DNA from: ZLKRG08 sp051006515
Lineage (GTDB): Bacteria; Actinomycetota; Actinomycetes; Nanopelagicales; Nanopelagicaceae
Direction of reading: 5' to 3'
NCBI GenBank assembly: GCA_051006515.1
Contig: JBPCTD010000061.1
Span: 1-41,519, forward strand
DNA: 41,519 nt
Positions 1 to 6,689 of the stretch are shown here, piece after piece; the first letter of the stretch is position 1; every line of letters starts with the position of its first letter. The notes beneath the pieces are model-generated. The model was not told where the DNA came from, searched no databases, and saw only the letters and a list, made by a program, of their open reading frames with translations. Both the position numbers and the translations under genes were made by a program.

Positions 1-1186
1 GAACTTAATAAAGCAATCAGGGTCAAAACGATTGGCATATTTGGGCAATTCACTTAAGGCGCTTGATGAATCACTTGGTGGAAAGTTACACATTGTGGAA
101 GGCGACCAAGTAGAAGTTTTGAAGAGCTTTAATGCAGCCGAAGTTCACATTTCCGAAGAGTTTGAACCATATGGTGCAGCAAGAGATAAAAGAGTTGAGA
201 CTGCAGGAATCAATTTGATCCGTACTGGTAATCCTTATGCCGTTGCACCTGGTCGCGTTAGAAAACCTGACGACACTAATTATCGAGTTTATACACCTTT
301 CTATAAAGGTTGGCTGGCTCATGGTTGGCGCGGACCAGTAGCGGCTCCTAAGGATATAAACGCTGTAACTCCTAACAAATCGCAAAGAAATTTTCCGGAT
401 TGGAAATGCGACTTTGAAATCCCAGAAGCTGGAGAGGTGGCAGCGCTAAAGAGATTTGAGTGGTTCAAAAAGAACGCTCTTGATAGTTACGATGAACAAC
501 GTAATTTTGCTGGAATTGATGGCACTAGCAAAATGAGCGCACATTTAAAGTTTGGCGAGATTCACCCTAGAACTCTTTTGAAAGATTTAGGACTTACCAA
601 AGCTCATGATACTTTCCGCAAAGAAATTGCTTGGCGTGAGTTTTATGCGGATGTCTTATTTCATAATCCGCACACAATTGATGAGTATTACATCGATAAG
701 TTTTCTAAGATGCGTTATGACGAGCCAGGAGAGAAATTCAAAGCTTGGTGTGAGGGCCGAACCGGCTACCCATTTGTAGATGCTGCGATGCGTCAATTGG
801 TCCAAACTGGATGGATGCATAACCGCACCCGCATGGTGGTGGCATCTTTCTTAGTTAAAGACTTACATGTTGAATGGCAGCACGGCGCTAATTTCTTCAT
901 GGAGCATCTGGTGGATTTCGATCCTGCTAGTAATTCACATGGTTGGCAATGGACCGCAGGTTGCGGTACTGATGCTTCGCCGTATTACCGAGTTTTTAAT
1001 CCCACCGAACAAGGCAGAAAGTTTGATCCTGAAGGCGATTACATCCGGCGTTACATACCTGAGCTTTCAAATATATCCACAGAGCTGATTCATGAGCCCG
1101 GGCTTTCTTATATCGCGCCAATCGTCGACCATAAAGCCGAGCGAGTTGAAGCCCTCGCACGCTTGGAAGAGATAAAAGGTATCTAA
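1..1186 (+). CDS. phr: Deoxyribodipyrimidine photolyase, class I (5' end missing)
   Basis: This is a light-driven, FAD-dependent repair enzyme that splits cyclobutane pyrimidine dimers in DNA. The reading frame is open to the left edge (codons from base 2), so the N-terminal part of the antenna domain is cut off by the window; the TTG at 32 is not the real start. The visible part covers the end of the Rossmann-like domain and the whole helical FAD domain. Family marks are WREFYADVLFHNP, FVDAAMRQLVQTGWMHNR, the tryptophan-containing WQW segment, GTDASPYYRVFNP and the end motif YIRRYIPEL. The usual ASNNGGWQW reads ASNSHGWQW here; the first Asn, which contacts the flavin in the E. coli enzyme, is kept. 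Cryptochrome or (6-4) activity cannot be excluded, but the motif set fits a bacterial CPD photolyase best. Confidence 0.93.
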   Translation, partial: NLIKQSGSKRLAYLGNSLKALDESLGGKLHIVEGDQVEVLKSFNAAEVHISEEFEPYGAARDKRVETAGINLIRTGNPYAVAPGRVRKPDDTNYRVYTPFYKGWLAHGWRGPVAAPKDINAVTPNKSQRNFPDWKCDFEIPEAGEVAALKRFEWFKKNALDSYDEQRNFAGIDGTSKMSAHLKFGEIHPRTLLKDLGLTKAHDTFRKEIAWREFYADVLFHNPHTIDEYYIDKFSKMRYDEPGEKFKAWCEGRTGYPFVDAAMRQLVQTGWMHNRTRMVVASFLVKDLHVEWQHGANFFMEHLVDFDPASNSHGWQWTAGCGTDASPYYRVFNPTEQGRKFDPEGDYIRRYIPELSNISTELIHEPGLSYIAPIVDHKAERVEALARLEEIKGI

Positions 1187-1199
1187 AATTTAATAATCA

Positions 1200-1254
1200 C
1201 CACCCTTTGTCACCCTAATTTGGGTGGCCAAGGGTGAGAATTTGTATCACCCTT
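1200..1254. promoter_or_regulatory. Phased array of five CACCC half-sites upstream of the LuxR gene
   Basis: Five related 8-mers lie in the 73-base gap between the photolyase and the LuxR gene: CCACCCTT at 1200, TCACCCTA at 1210, TTGGGTGG at 1220 (reverse), AAGGGTGA at 1230 (reverse) and TCACCCTT at 1247. The first four start exactly 10 bases apart and form a 38-base dyad. Sites 4 and 5 form a perfect 8-bp inverted repeat around a 9-base loop. As RNA, 1201-1236 and 1230-1254 would be mutually exclusive hairpins. There is no T-run, so a simple photolyase terminator is less likely. An operator, perhaps for autoregulation by the adjacent regulator, is the preferred inference. Confidence 0.55.
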
Positions 1255-1259
1255 AGCCC

Positions 1260-2726
1260 ATGCCCCATACAGATCTCAGAGAACTCGCATTTCAAATGCG
1301 CGCGGACGAGCTTCGAAAATATGGACAGTCAGTATTAGAGCGCAATCCCGCTCGTATGGCAGCTTCGGAAGTCTTGGATTTAATGGCATATCTAATTGAA
1401 TGTGACTTCGTAGGAGCAGAGGCGAAATTGGCCACAATCAAATTTAAATTTAGAGATACTCAAGATCAAATTTATGTTGATGAAGCTACCTCACTTGCTA
1501 GGGCGCACATAGATTTTGCATTTGGTCGTTTCAAAGAGTTAGAGATATCTGCAAATGATTTTTTGAAGAATCATGAAAATGTGCCAAATCTCGAAGAGGG
1601 TGAATTCTTAGACACCTTGAGGTTGCTTGCTCAGAAACATCTAATCATGGACGAAAACGAAGAGCTAGCTAATGTTTACAAGGAAGTAACTCGTTACAAG
1701 AAAGATCATACGGATACTAATCTCTTTTATATGGCTAACTCTGTTTATGCAATGCTCCTACTAAGCCAGGGGGAGTATTTCAAAGCATTAGAAGTTGCAA
1801 ATAATAATATTGAAATTGCCAAGCAAAATAATTACATGGGGCTGATGGCGCCGATAGATTGTATGTATGTTGCAGCAAGTAGCCTTTTTGCTCTTGCAAG
1901 AAACCAGGAAAGCTTAGAAGCTTTTCAAGAAATTTCGGAATTGGCATTGAAATTAAACTTATGGCCATGGTTTTTTATCGCAGATGGTTTGATTTGCAGA
2001 GATTTTGCGCACAAAGGAAAAATGCCTGAAGCCTTAGCAATGATTAGAGACGAAAGAACTAAGTTACTTGACGTAAATTTTAGGCATGAATTAGATTTTA
2101 TGCCAGATGTAAACGAATTGTATGTTCGTTTTCTAATAAGCGATTTTGATCGGATGGAAGTTTTACTTGGAAGAGTTCCAGAATTATTAATTGTTAATCA
2201 AATCAGAGCATTTTTTTATGAACTCAAAGGTAAGGATATGTTGAAGTTTTATGAAAACTTACCTGAGCGAACTCCTCGCGAAAAACTTTATAAATTACTT
2301 GGGCTTGCTGATTACTACAAAGACAAAGAGAGTATCGCAGTTGAGTACATGAGACAGGCGCTCGAAGTTGTGGAACAAACAGGTTCGATTGAATTGATTT
2401 TGCGCCAATACGATCTGGCTACTATCACTTTAAAAGCTATATCCAAATCACCAACAGTGCTTTTGGAAAATCTTGCAAGTCGATTAGCAGAGAGAATCAA
2501 ACTGAAATTTGCAAACAACAAGGAGGGCTTACCTGTGCCACTTACAAAACGCGAATTAGAGGTTGTTAGACAACTCTCAACGGGCAAACCTATAAGCTCT
2601 ATATCTAACTCTTTACATGTTTCAATGAATACTATGAAGACTCATTTGAGAAATGTGTATAGAAAATTAGAGGTTGATGGACGCGAAAGAGCAGTTGAAA
2701 GGGCTAGAGAGCTCTTACTTATCTAA
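1260..2726 (+). CDS. LuxR-family transcriptional regulator with helical-repeat N-terminus (MalT-like)
   Basis: A 488-residue protein whose last 61 residues (about 428-488) are a clear LuxR/GerE helix-turn-helix, opening with LTKRELEVVRQLSTG and containing VSMNTMKTHLRNVYRKL. This is most like the C-terminus of MalT-type (LAL) regulators. The preceding about 420 residues are predicted to be all helical and look like degenerate TPR-type repeats, as in the MalT sensor region. No Walker A motif is visible, so the NTPase module of true LAL proteins is missing; no receiver domain is visible either. The start ATG at 1260 has no Shine-Dalgarno. The gene sits directly behind an array of CACCC half-sites. 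The signal it senses and the genes it controls are unknown; a link to the neighbouring photolyase is only positional. Confidence 0.8.
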   Translation: MPHTDLRELAFQMRADELRKYGQSVLERNPARMAASEVLDLMAYLIECDFVGAEAKLATIKFKFRDTQDQIYVDEATSLARAHIDFAFGRFKELEISANDFLKNHENVPNLEEGEFLDTLRLLAQKHLIMDENEELANVYKEVTRYKKDHTDTNLFYMANSVYAMLLLSQGEYFKALEVANNNIEIAKQNNYMGLMAPIDCMYVAASSLFALARNQESLEAFQEISELALKLNLWPWFFIADGLICRDFAHKGKMPEALAMIRDERTKLLDVNFRHELDFMPDVNELYVRFLISDFDRMEVLLGRVPELLIVNQIRAFFYELKGKDMLKFYENLPERTPREKLYKLLGLADYYKDKESIAVEYMRQALEVVEQTGSIELILRQYDLATITLKAISKSPTVLLENLASRLAERIKLKFANNKEGLPVPLTKRELEVVRQLSTGKPISSISNSLHVSMNTMKTHLRNVYRKLEVDGRERAVERARELLLI

Positions 2727-2791
2727 TTTAACCACCCGTGCATGCGATTTTTCACTCTTAGTTAAGCCTGATAACCTAGCCCACGCTTCAC

Positions 2792-2877
2792 GGTAGATTG
2801 CCCGAGCGGCCAATGGGAGCGGACTGTAAATCCGCCGGCTTACGCCTTCAGTGGTTCAAATCCACTATCTACCACCA
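2792..2877 (+). tRNA. tRNA-Tyr (anticodon GTA)
   Basis: An 86-nt class II tRNA with an encoded CCA end (2875-2877). The acceptor stem GGTAGAT (2792-2798) pairs with ATCTACC (2867-2873). The anticodon stem GCGGA/TCCGC (2819-2823/2831-2835) encloses the loop CTGTAAA, giving anticodon GTA at 2826-2828. A long variable arm precedes the T-arm GTGGTTCAAATCCAC. A possible -10 hexamer TAACCT lies at 2772-2777. The gene converges on pntB with a 10-base gap. Confidence 0.96.
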
Positions 2878-2887
2878 CAGTTAATGG

Positions 2888-4273
2888 CTAGAGAGCTTTT
2901 AAAGCGCTAACAACTTTTGTCAGCGACGCTTTGGCATCACCAAATAGCAAAGTGGTCTTTGGATCATAAAGCAATTCATTCTCAATACCGGCAAAGCCTG
3001 GTCGCATCGAACGTTTTAAAAAGATGATGTTTGCAGCTTGGTCAACATCCAAAATTGGCATGCCATAGATTGGCGCTCCAGGAGTGGTCTTTGCTGCAGG
3101 GTTGACGACATCGTTTGCACCAACTACGAGCGCAACATCTGTTTGTGCAAAAGTTGGATTAACTTCTTCCATTTCGCTTAGCTGTTCGTAAGGAACATTT
3201 GCTTCAGCAAGCAATACGTTCATATGTCCTGGCATACGACCAGCAACTGGATGAATTCCGTATGCCACATCAATTCCTTTTGCAGTTAACAAATCTGCCA
3301 TTTCGCGGATTGTGTGTTGTGCCTGCGCTACCGCAAGTCCGTATCCAGGAACAATAACTACTCGCCGCGCATAATTAAGCAGAATAGCCACATCATCTGG
3401 TGAACCGCTTCGAACTGGTCGCGACTCTTGTTCACCAGTACCAGCAACTGCCTTTGCAGTAAATGCGCCAAAGAGCGTGCCGAATAATGATCGACCCATA
3501 GCTTCCGCCATTAAACGAGTAAGAATGGTTCCGGATGCGCCAACTAATGTCCCTGCGACAATTAACAAAATGTTCTCTAGTACATAACCACTTGCAGCCA
3601 CTGTTAAACCGGTAAATGCATTTAGCAATGAGATAACGATAGGTACATCTGCGCCACCAACGGGAAGTACGAAAAGCACGCCAAAAAGAAGAGAAAGTAG
3701 CGCTAACAGTTCAAGAAGGCCATTGCCACCCTGAGCAATCACGTAGCTGGCATTGACGATAATTGCAACTAAAGTTCCAGCAATTACAAAGCGCCCACCA
3801 GGGAAAATCACTGGGCGAGTAGTCATTAATTCTTGAAGTTTTAAGAATGTCACAATCGAACCACTGAAAGAGATACAGCCAACTACAACTGTAAATACAG
3901 TGGCAATAACCGCAAGTGTGGTTGCAGAATCTCCGAGATTTAAATACTCCACAATTGCGACAAGTGCGGCAGCACCACCACCGACACCATTAAAGAGCGC
4001 AACCATTTGGGGCATCTGCGTCATCTGAACCATGCGTGCCGCAGGAACACCGACGGCGATACCAACTACAAGCGCTCCAATTATTAATGGCAGATTTTGC
4101 AAACCCTTGCCATCTTCTTTGTAGAAGAAAACCACGAAAGTGGCAACGCCAGCGCCAGCAGCGCCAATCAAGTTACCGCGACGAGCGCTCTTTGGATGCG
4201 ACAAACCTTTTAGCGCCAAAATAAATGCCACAGCTGAAATCAAACCTAAGAGATCATAAAGATTACGGCTCAT
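2888..4273 (-). CDS. pntB: NAD(P) transhydrogenase, beta subunit
   Basis: A 461-residue membrane subunit of the proton-translocating transhydrogenase, which uses the proton gradient to move hydride from NADH to NADP+ and so makes NADPH. Residues 1 to about 260 contain many hydrophobic helices forming the proton channel domain. The last about 180 residues are the NADP(H)-binding domain III, with the GYGLAVAQAQ nucleotide-binding loop, the GRMPGHMNVLLAEA segment and VGANDVVNPAA. It is the last gene of argF-pntAA-pntAB-pntB, starting 2 bases after pntAB ends, with a GGAAAG ribosome site. Length and domain order are normal for a three-subunit transhydrogenase. Confidence 0.96.
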   Translation of the reverse strand: MSRNLYDLLGLISAVAFILALKGLSHPKSARRGNLIGAAGAGVATFVVFFYKEDGKGLQNLPLIIGALVVGIAVGVPAARMVQMTQMPQMVALFNGVGGGAAALVAIVEYLNLGDSATTLAVIATVFTVVVGCISFSGSIVTFLKLQELMTTRPVIFPGGRFVIAGTLVAIIVNASYVIAQGGNGLLELLALLSLLFGVLFVLPVGGADVPIVISLLNAFTGLTVAASGYVLENILLIVAGTLVGASGTILTRLMAEAMGRSLFGTLFGAFTAKAVAGTGEQESRPVRSGSPDDVAILLNYARRVVIVPGYGLAVAQAQHTIREMADLLTAKGIDVAYGIHPVAGRMPGHMNVLLAEANVPYEQLSEMEEVNPTFAQTDVALVVGANDVVNPAAKTTPGAPIYGMPILDVDQAANIIFLKRSMRPGFAGIENELLYDPKTTLLFGDAKASLTKVVSALKAL

Positions 4274-4275
4274 GG

Positions 4276-4557
4276 TTATTTCTTTCCTTTGAACATCTCA
4301 AGCATTCGATCCGTGACCACAAAGCCACCAATCATGTTGATTGTTGCAAGAACTATTGCAATAACACCAAGAATTAGTTCTAAACCACCTTCGGCATGTC
4401 CTGCGACCAAAATTGCTCCAACCAAAATAATTCCGTGAATCGCGTTTGCGCCTGACATCAGTGGAGTATGCAGAGTAGTGGAAACTTTTGAAACCACTTC
4501 GAAACCAACGAATACCGCTAGCGTGAAGATTGCTAGAAGCGCTAATCCATTACTCAT
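4276..4557 (-). CDS. pntAB: NAD(P) transhydrogenase, alpha subunit, membrane part
   Basis: A 93-residue protein with about three hydrophobic helices, matching the small membrane piece of the alpha subunit (PntAB) in bacteria that split PntA in two. Marks are the FVGFEVVSKVSTTLHTPLMS stretch and the GFVVTDRMLEMF end. It forms the proton channel together with PntB. Its ATG overlaps the TGA of pntAA as ATGA, which implies translational coupling; a GGAGG ribosome site lies just upstream, inside the end of pntAA. Confidence 0.95.
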   Translation of the reverse strand: MSNGLALLAIFTLAVFVGFEVVSKVSTTLHTPLMSGANAIHGIILVGAILVAGHAEGGLELILGVIAIVLATINMIGGFVVTDRMLEMFKGKK

Positions 4558-5669
4558 GAATTCCTCCTTGCACCTTGGTGCGTAAGTGCGGATGCAGTAA
4601 CAATTTCATCCGTAAAATCAATATTTAGTGAGACTTTTTCGCCCTCTTTGGCAGGGTTGGTGATTAACGTTAATAAATTAAGAAGGTTACGTGAATAAAG
4701 ACTGGAAGCATGAAATGGTAGAGAGCTTGGTACATCTTTGCCGCCCCAAATGATCACGCCACCTGAAGTAGTAATTACTTCACCAGCAACTGAGCCTTCA
4801 ACGTTTCCACCAGTTTCTGCTGCAAGATCAACAATTACTGAACCTGGCGACATCGCATCAACCATTGCCTTTGTCATAAGTCTTGGTGCAGTTCGACCAG
4901 GAACTGCAGCAGTTGTGATTACTACGTTTGATTTTGCAATGTATGGAGTAAGTAAATCTTGTTGTTGCTTGGCGCGTTCTTCAGTCATCTCGCGGGCATA
5001 ACCACCGCTACCTGCAAGAGACTCCAAATTCAAATTAATAAAACTTGCGCCCATTGATTTAACTTCATCTGCAGAGGATGGACGAACATCATATGCACTT
5101 ACGACTGCGCCTAAGCGGCGAGCCGTTGCAATTGCTTGTAATCCAGCAACACCTGCACCAAGTACTAACACTTGTGCCGGCGTAACAGTGCCTGCTGCAG
5201 TCATTAGCAATGGGAAGAATCTTGGGCTTAATTCCGCACCAATCAAAGCCGCTTTATATCCGGCACAAAGCGCTTGTGAAGTTAAAGCATCCATGGATTG
5301 TGCTCGAGAAATTCGCGGCACTAACTCCATTGAGAAAGCAGTGGCACCTGCCTTTGCGAGGGCGTCGATATTTTCTACCGCAGTAGTTGGTGAAAGAAAT
5401 GAGATTGTTACAGCACCATTTTTTAATTGTGAAGCTTGTTGTGCAGTTAATGGTTGCACTGAAAGAACTACATCTGCATCCGCTAAAACATTGCTGCCAA
5501 TCTTGGCTCCAACGGCTTCGTAATCCTTATCGGTGGCTTGAGCGCTTAACCCCGCCCCACTTTCAATAAGAACTTCATAGCCTAATTTGGTGAATTTATT
5601 AATTACATCTGGCACGAGCGCTACGCGCTTCTCACCAGGTTTAATTTCCTTAGGAACTGCTACGCGCAT
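4554..5669 (-). CDS. pntAA: NAD(P) transhydrogenase, alpha subunit, NAD-binding part
   Basis: The soluble domain I of transhydrogenase (371 residues from the chosen start), which binds NADH and docks on the membrane domain. The N-terminus MRVAVPKEIKPGEKRVALVP is the family signature also seen in alanine dehydrogenase, and the Rossmann loop is VLVLGAGVAGLQAIATARRL. The frame is open further up to a GTG at 5702, but that would add 11 residues with no family likeness. The ATG at 5669 matches where the family starts and has TACATT six bases upstream. Either way there is no Shine-Dalgarno. The gene lies 46 bases behind argF and may be both co-transcribed with it and have its own start site. Confidence 0.94.
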   Translation of the reverse strand: MRVAVPKEIKPGEKRVALVPDVINKFTKLGYEVLIESGAGLSAQATDKDYEAVGAKIGSNVLADADVVLSVQPLTAQQASQLKNGAVTISFLSPTTAVENIDALAKAGATAFSMELVPRISRAQSMDALTSQALCAGYKAALIGAELSPRFFPLLMTAAGTVTPAQVLVLGAGVAGLQAIATARRLGAVVSAYDVRPSSADEVKSMGASFINLNLESLAGSGGYAREMTEERAKQQQDLLTPYIAKSNVVITTAAVPGRTAPRLMTKAMVDAMSPGSVIVDLAAETGGNVEGSVAGEVITTSGGVIIWGGKDVPSSLPFHASSLYSRNLLNLLTLITNPAKEGEKVSLNIDFTDEIVTASALTHQGARRNS

Positions 5670-5681
5670 GTGGCAAATGTA
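5670..5681 (-). promoter_or_regulatory. Candidate leaderless promoter of pntAA (-10 TACATT)
   Basis: On the minus strand TACATT (5681-5676) stands six bases before the ATG of pntAA, the same arrangement as at argF, clpS, prfB and argS in this window. There is no ribosome-binding site. It supports the ATG at 5669 over the GTG at 5702, because the hexamer would lie inside the longer reading frame. No good -35 was seen. Confidence 0.4.
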
Positions 5682-5715
5682 CTCAGCGAAAGCCTTTGAC
5701 ACTAGTGAATGCGGA

Positions 5716-6654
5716 TTAATTTCCCTTTAATTCGCTGCGAGTTAAGTGATACAAAATTGCTTGAATGGTCGTGCGGCGATGATATGCCTCACGCCAAATT
5801 ACAGATTTAGCGCCATCAATTACAGATGCCGCGACTTCTTCGCCTCTATGTGCGGGAAGACAGTGCATAAATATTGAATCTTTTGCAGAATGTGACATCA
5901 GTGACTCTGTAACAGCAAAGGGTGCTAGCACTTTTAATTTCTCTGTTCTATCTGATTCTGGATCACCCATAGACATCCAAACATCGGTATAAATTACCGA
6001 AGCATCTTTTGCGGCTGCAATTGGATCAGAAGTTATCTCTATTTTTGCGCCACTTTGCTTTGCGAAATTTTCAGCTTTCTTAATTACATCTGGATCTGGT
6101 GCCCACTTTCCTTCGGGAGTTGCTGCCACAACATGTACGCCCATAATTGCACCCATTATTAACCAAGCATGTGACATATTGTTGCCATCACCAAAATATG
6201 CGAACTTTCTATTTTTTAGATCAGTGCCAAATTTTTCTCGAATGGTCAACCAATCAGCAAGCAATTGAGTTGGATGATCTTCGTCTGTAAGTGCATTGAT
6301 TACCGGAATCGAAGCGTGCAAACCCAATTCATCTACATCGCTCTGTTTGTATGTTCGAATTATGAATGCATCACAGAAGCCACTAATTATTTTTGCAGTA
6401 TCGGCAATAGTTTCACCACGACCTAATTGCAGTTCATCACCTCTAATAAATATTGGTGTTCCACCTAAATGTGCGGTTGCGGTTTCTGAAGCCAACCTGG
6501 TTCTGGTGGATGGTTTAGTCATGTAAATCGCCACAGTTTTGTGTTGCAAGTGATTTGCTGCACTAAGTGGTTCAGCAGCGAACTTTGCTGCAGTATTTAG
6601 CAGAAGCTCGACATCGTCACGGGATAAATCTTCGGTGCGAAGTAAGTCCTTCAT
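5716..6654 (-). CDS. argF: Ornithine carbamoyltransferase
   Basis: A 312-residue cytoplasmic enzyme of arginine synthesis that joins carbamoyl phosphate and ornithine to give citrulline. The three active-site motifs are present: STRTR (carbamoyl phosphate), HPTQ and FMHCLPAHRG (ornithine, with the catalytic Cys). The ATG at 6654 has no ribosome site but has TAGAAT six bases upstream. It is divergent from the glycosidase gene across only 35 bases and is followed by the transhydrogenase genes with no visible terminator. No other arginine genes except argS are in the window, so argF appears detached from a classical arg cluster here. A catabolic ornithine transcarbamylase cannot be distinguished by motif, but nothing points to an arginine deiminase operon. 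Confidence 0.95.
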   Translation of the reverse strand: MKDLLRTEDLSRDDVELLLNTAAKFAAEPLSAANHLQHKTVAIYMTKPSTRTRLASETATAHLGGTPIFIRGDELQLGRGETIADTAKIISGFCDAFIIRTYKQSDVDELGLHASIPVINALTDEDHPTQLLADWLTIREKFGTDLKNRKFAYFGDGNNMSHAWLIMGAIMGVHVVAATPEGKWAPDPDVIKKAENFAKQSGAKIEITSDPIAAAKDASVIYTDVWMSMGDPESDRTEKLKVLAPFAVTESLMSHSAKDSIFMHCLPAHRGEEVAASVIDGAKSVIWREAYHRRTTIQAILYHLTRSELKGN

Positions 6655-6666
6655 CTGATAATTCTA
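6655..6666 (-). promoter_or_regulatory. Candidate leaderless promoter of argF (-10 TAGAAT)
   Basis: TAGAAT on the minus strand (6666-6661) is separated from the argF ATG by exactly six bases, so transcription should begin at or next to the start codon. No Shine-Dalgarno exists. The -35 region would overlap the start of the divergent glycosidase gene and shows no clear hexamer. Confidence 0.5.
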
Positions 6667-6676
6667 CCGATAAAAG

Positions 6677-6689
6677 TAAACTCCGACTT
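6677..6689 (+). promoter_or_regulatory. Candidate leaderless promoter of the glycosidase gene (-10 TAAACT)
   Basis: TAAACT at 6677-6682 is followed by seven bases and then the ATG at 6690. There is no ribosome-binding site. Together with the argF element it makes a face-to-face pair of start signals within 35 bases. Confidence 0.45.

Noticed and set aside
1186..1259. Photolyase gap as a plain intrinsic terminator
   Set aside because: The hairpins are there, but no T-run follows, and the exact 10-base spacing of the half-sites is not explained by a terminator. It is kept as an alternative in the finding.
5670..5702. GTG start at 5702 for pntAA
   Set aside because: The 11 extra residues have no match to the family start MRVAVPKE, and no ribosome site supports it.
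6567..6689. Longer N-terminus of the glycosidase, overlapping argF
   Set aside because: It would overlap argF by 88 bases and bury the signal peptide. The ATG at 6690 starts a perfect signal peptide and has its own -10-like hexamer.
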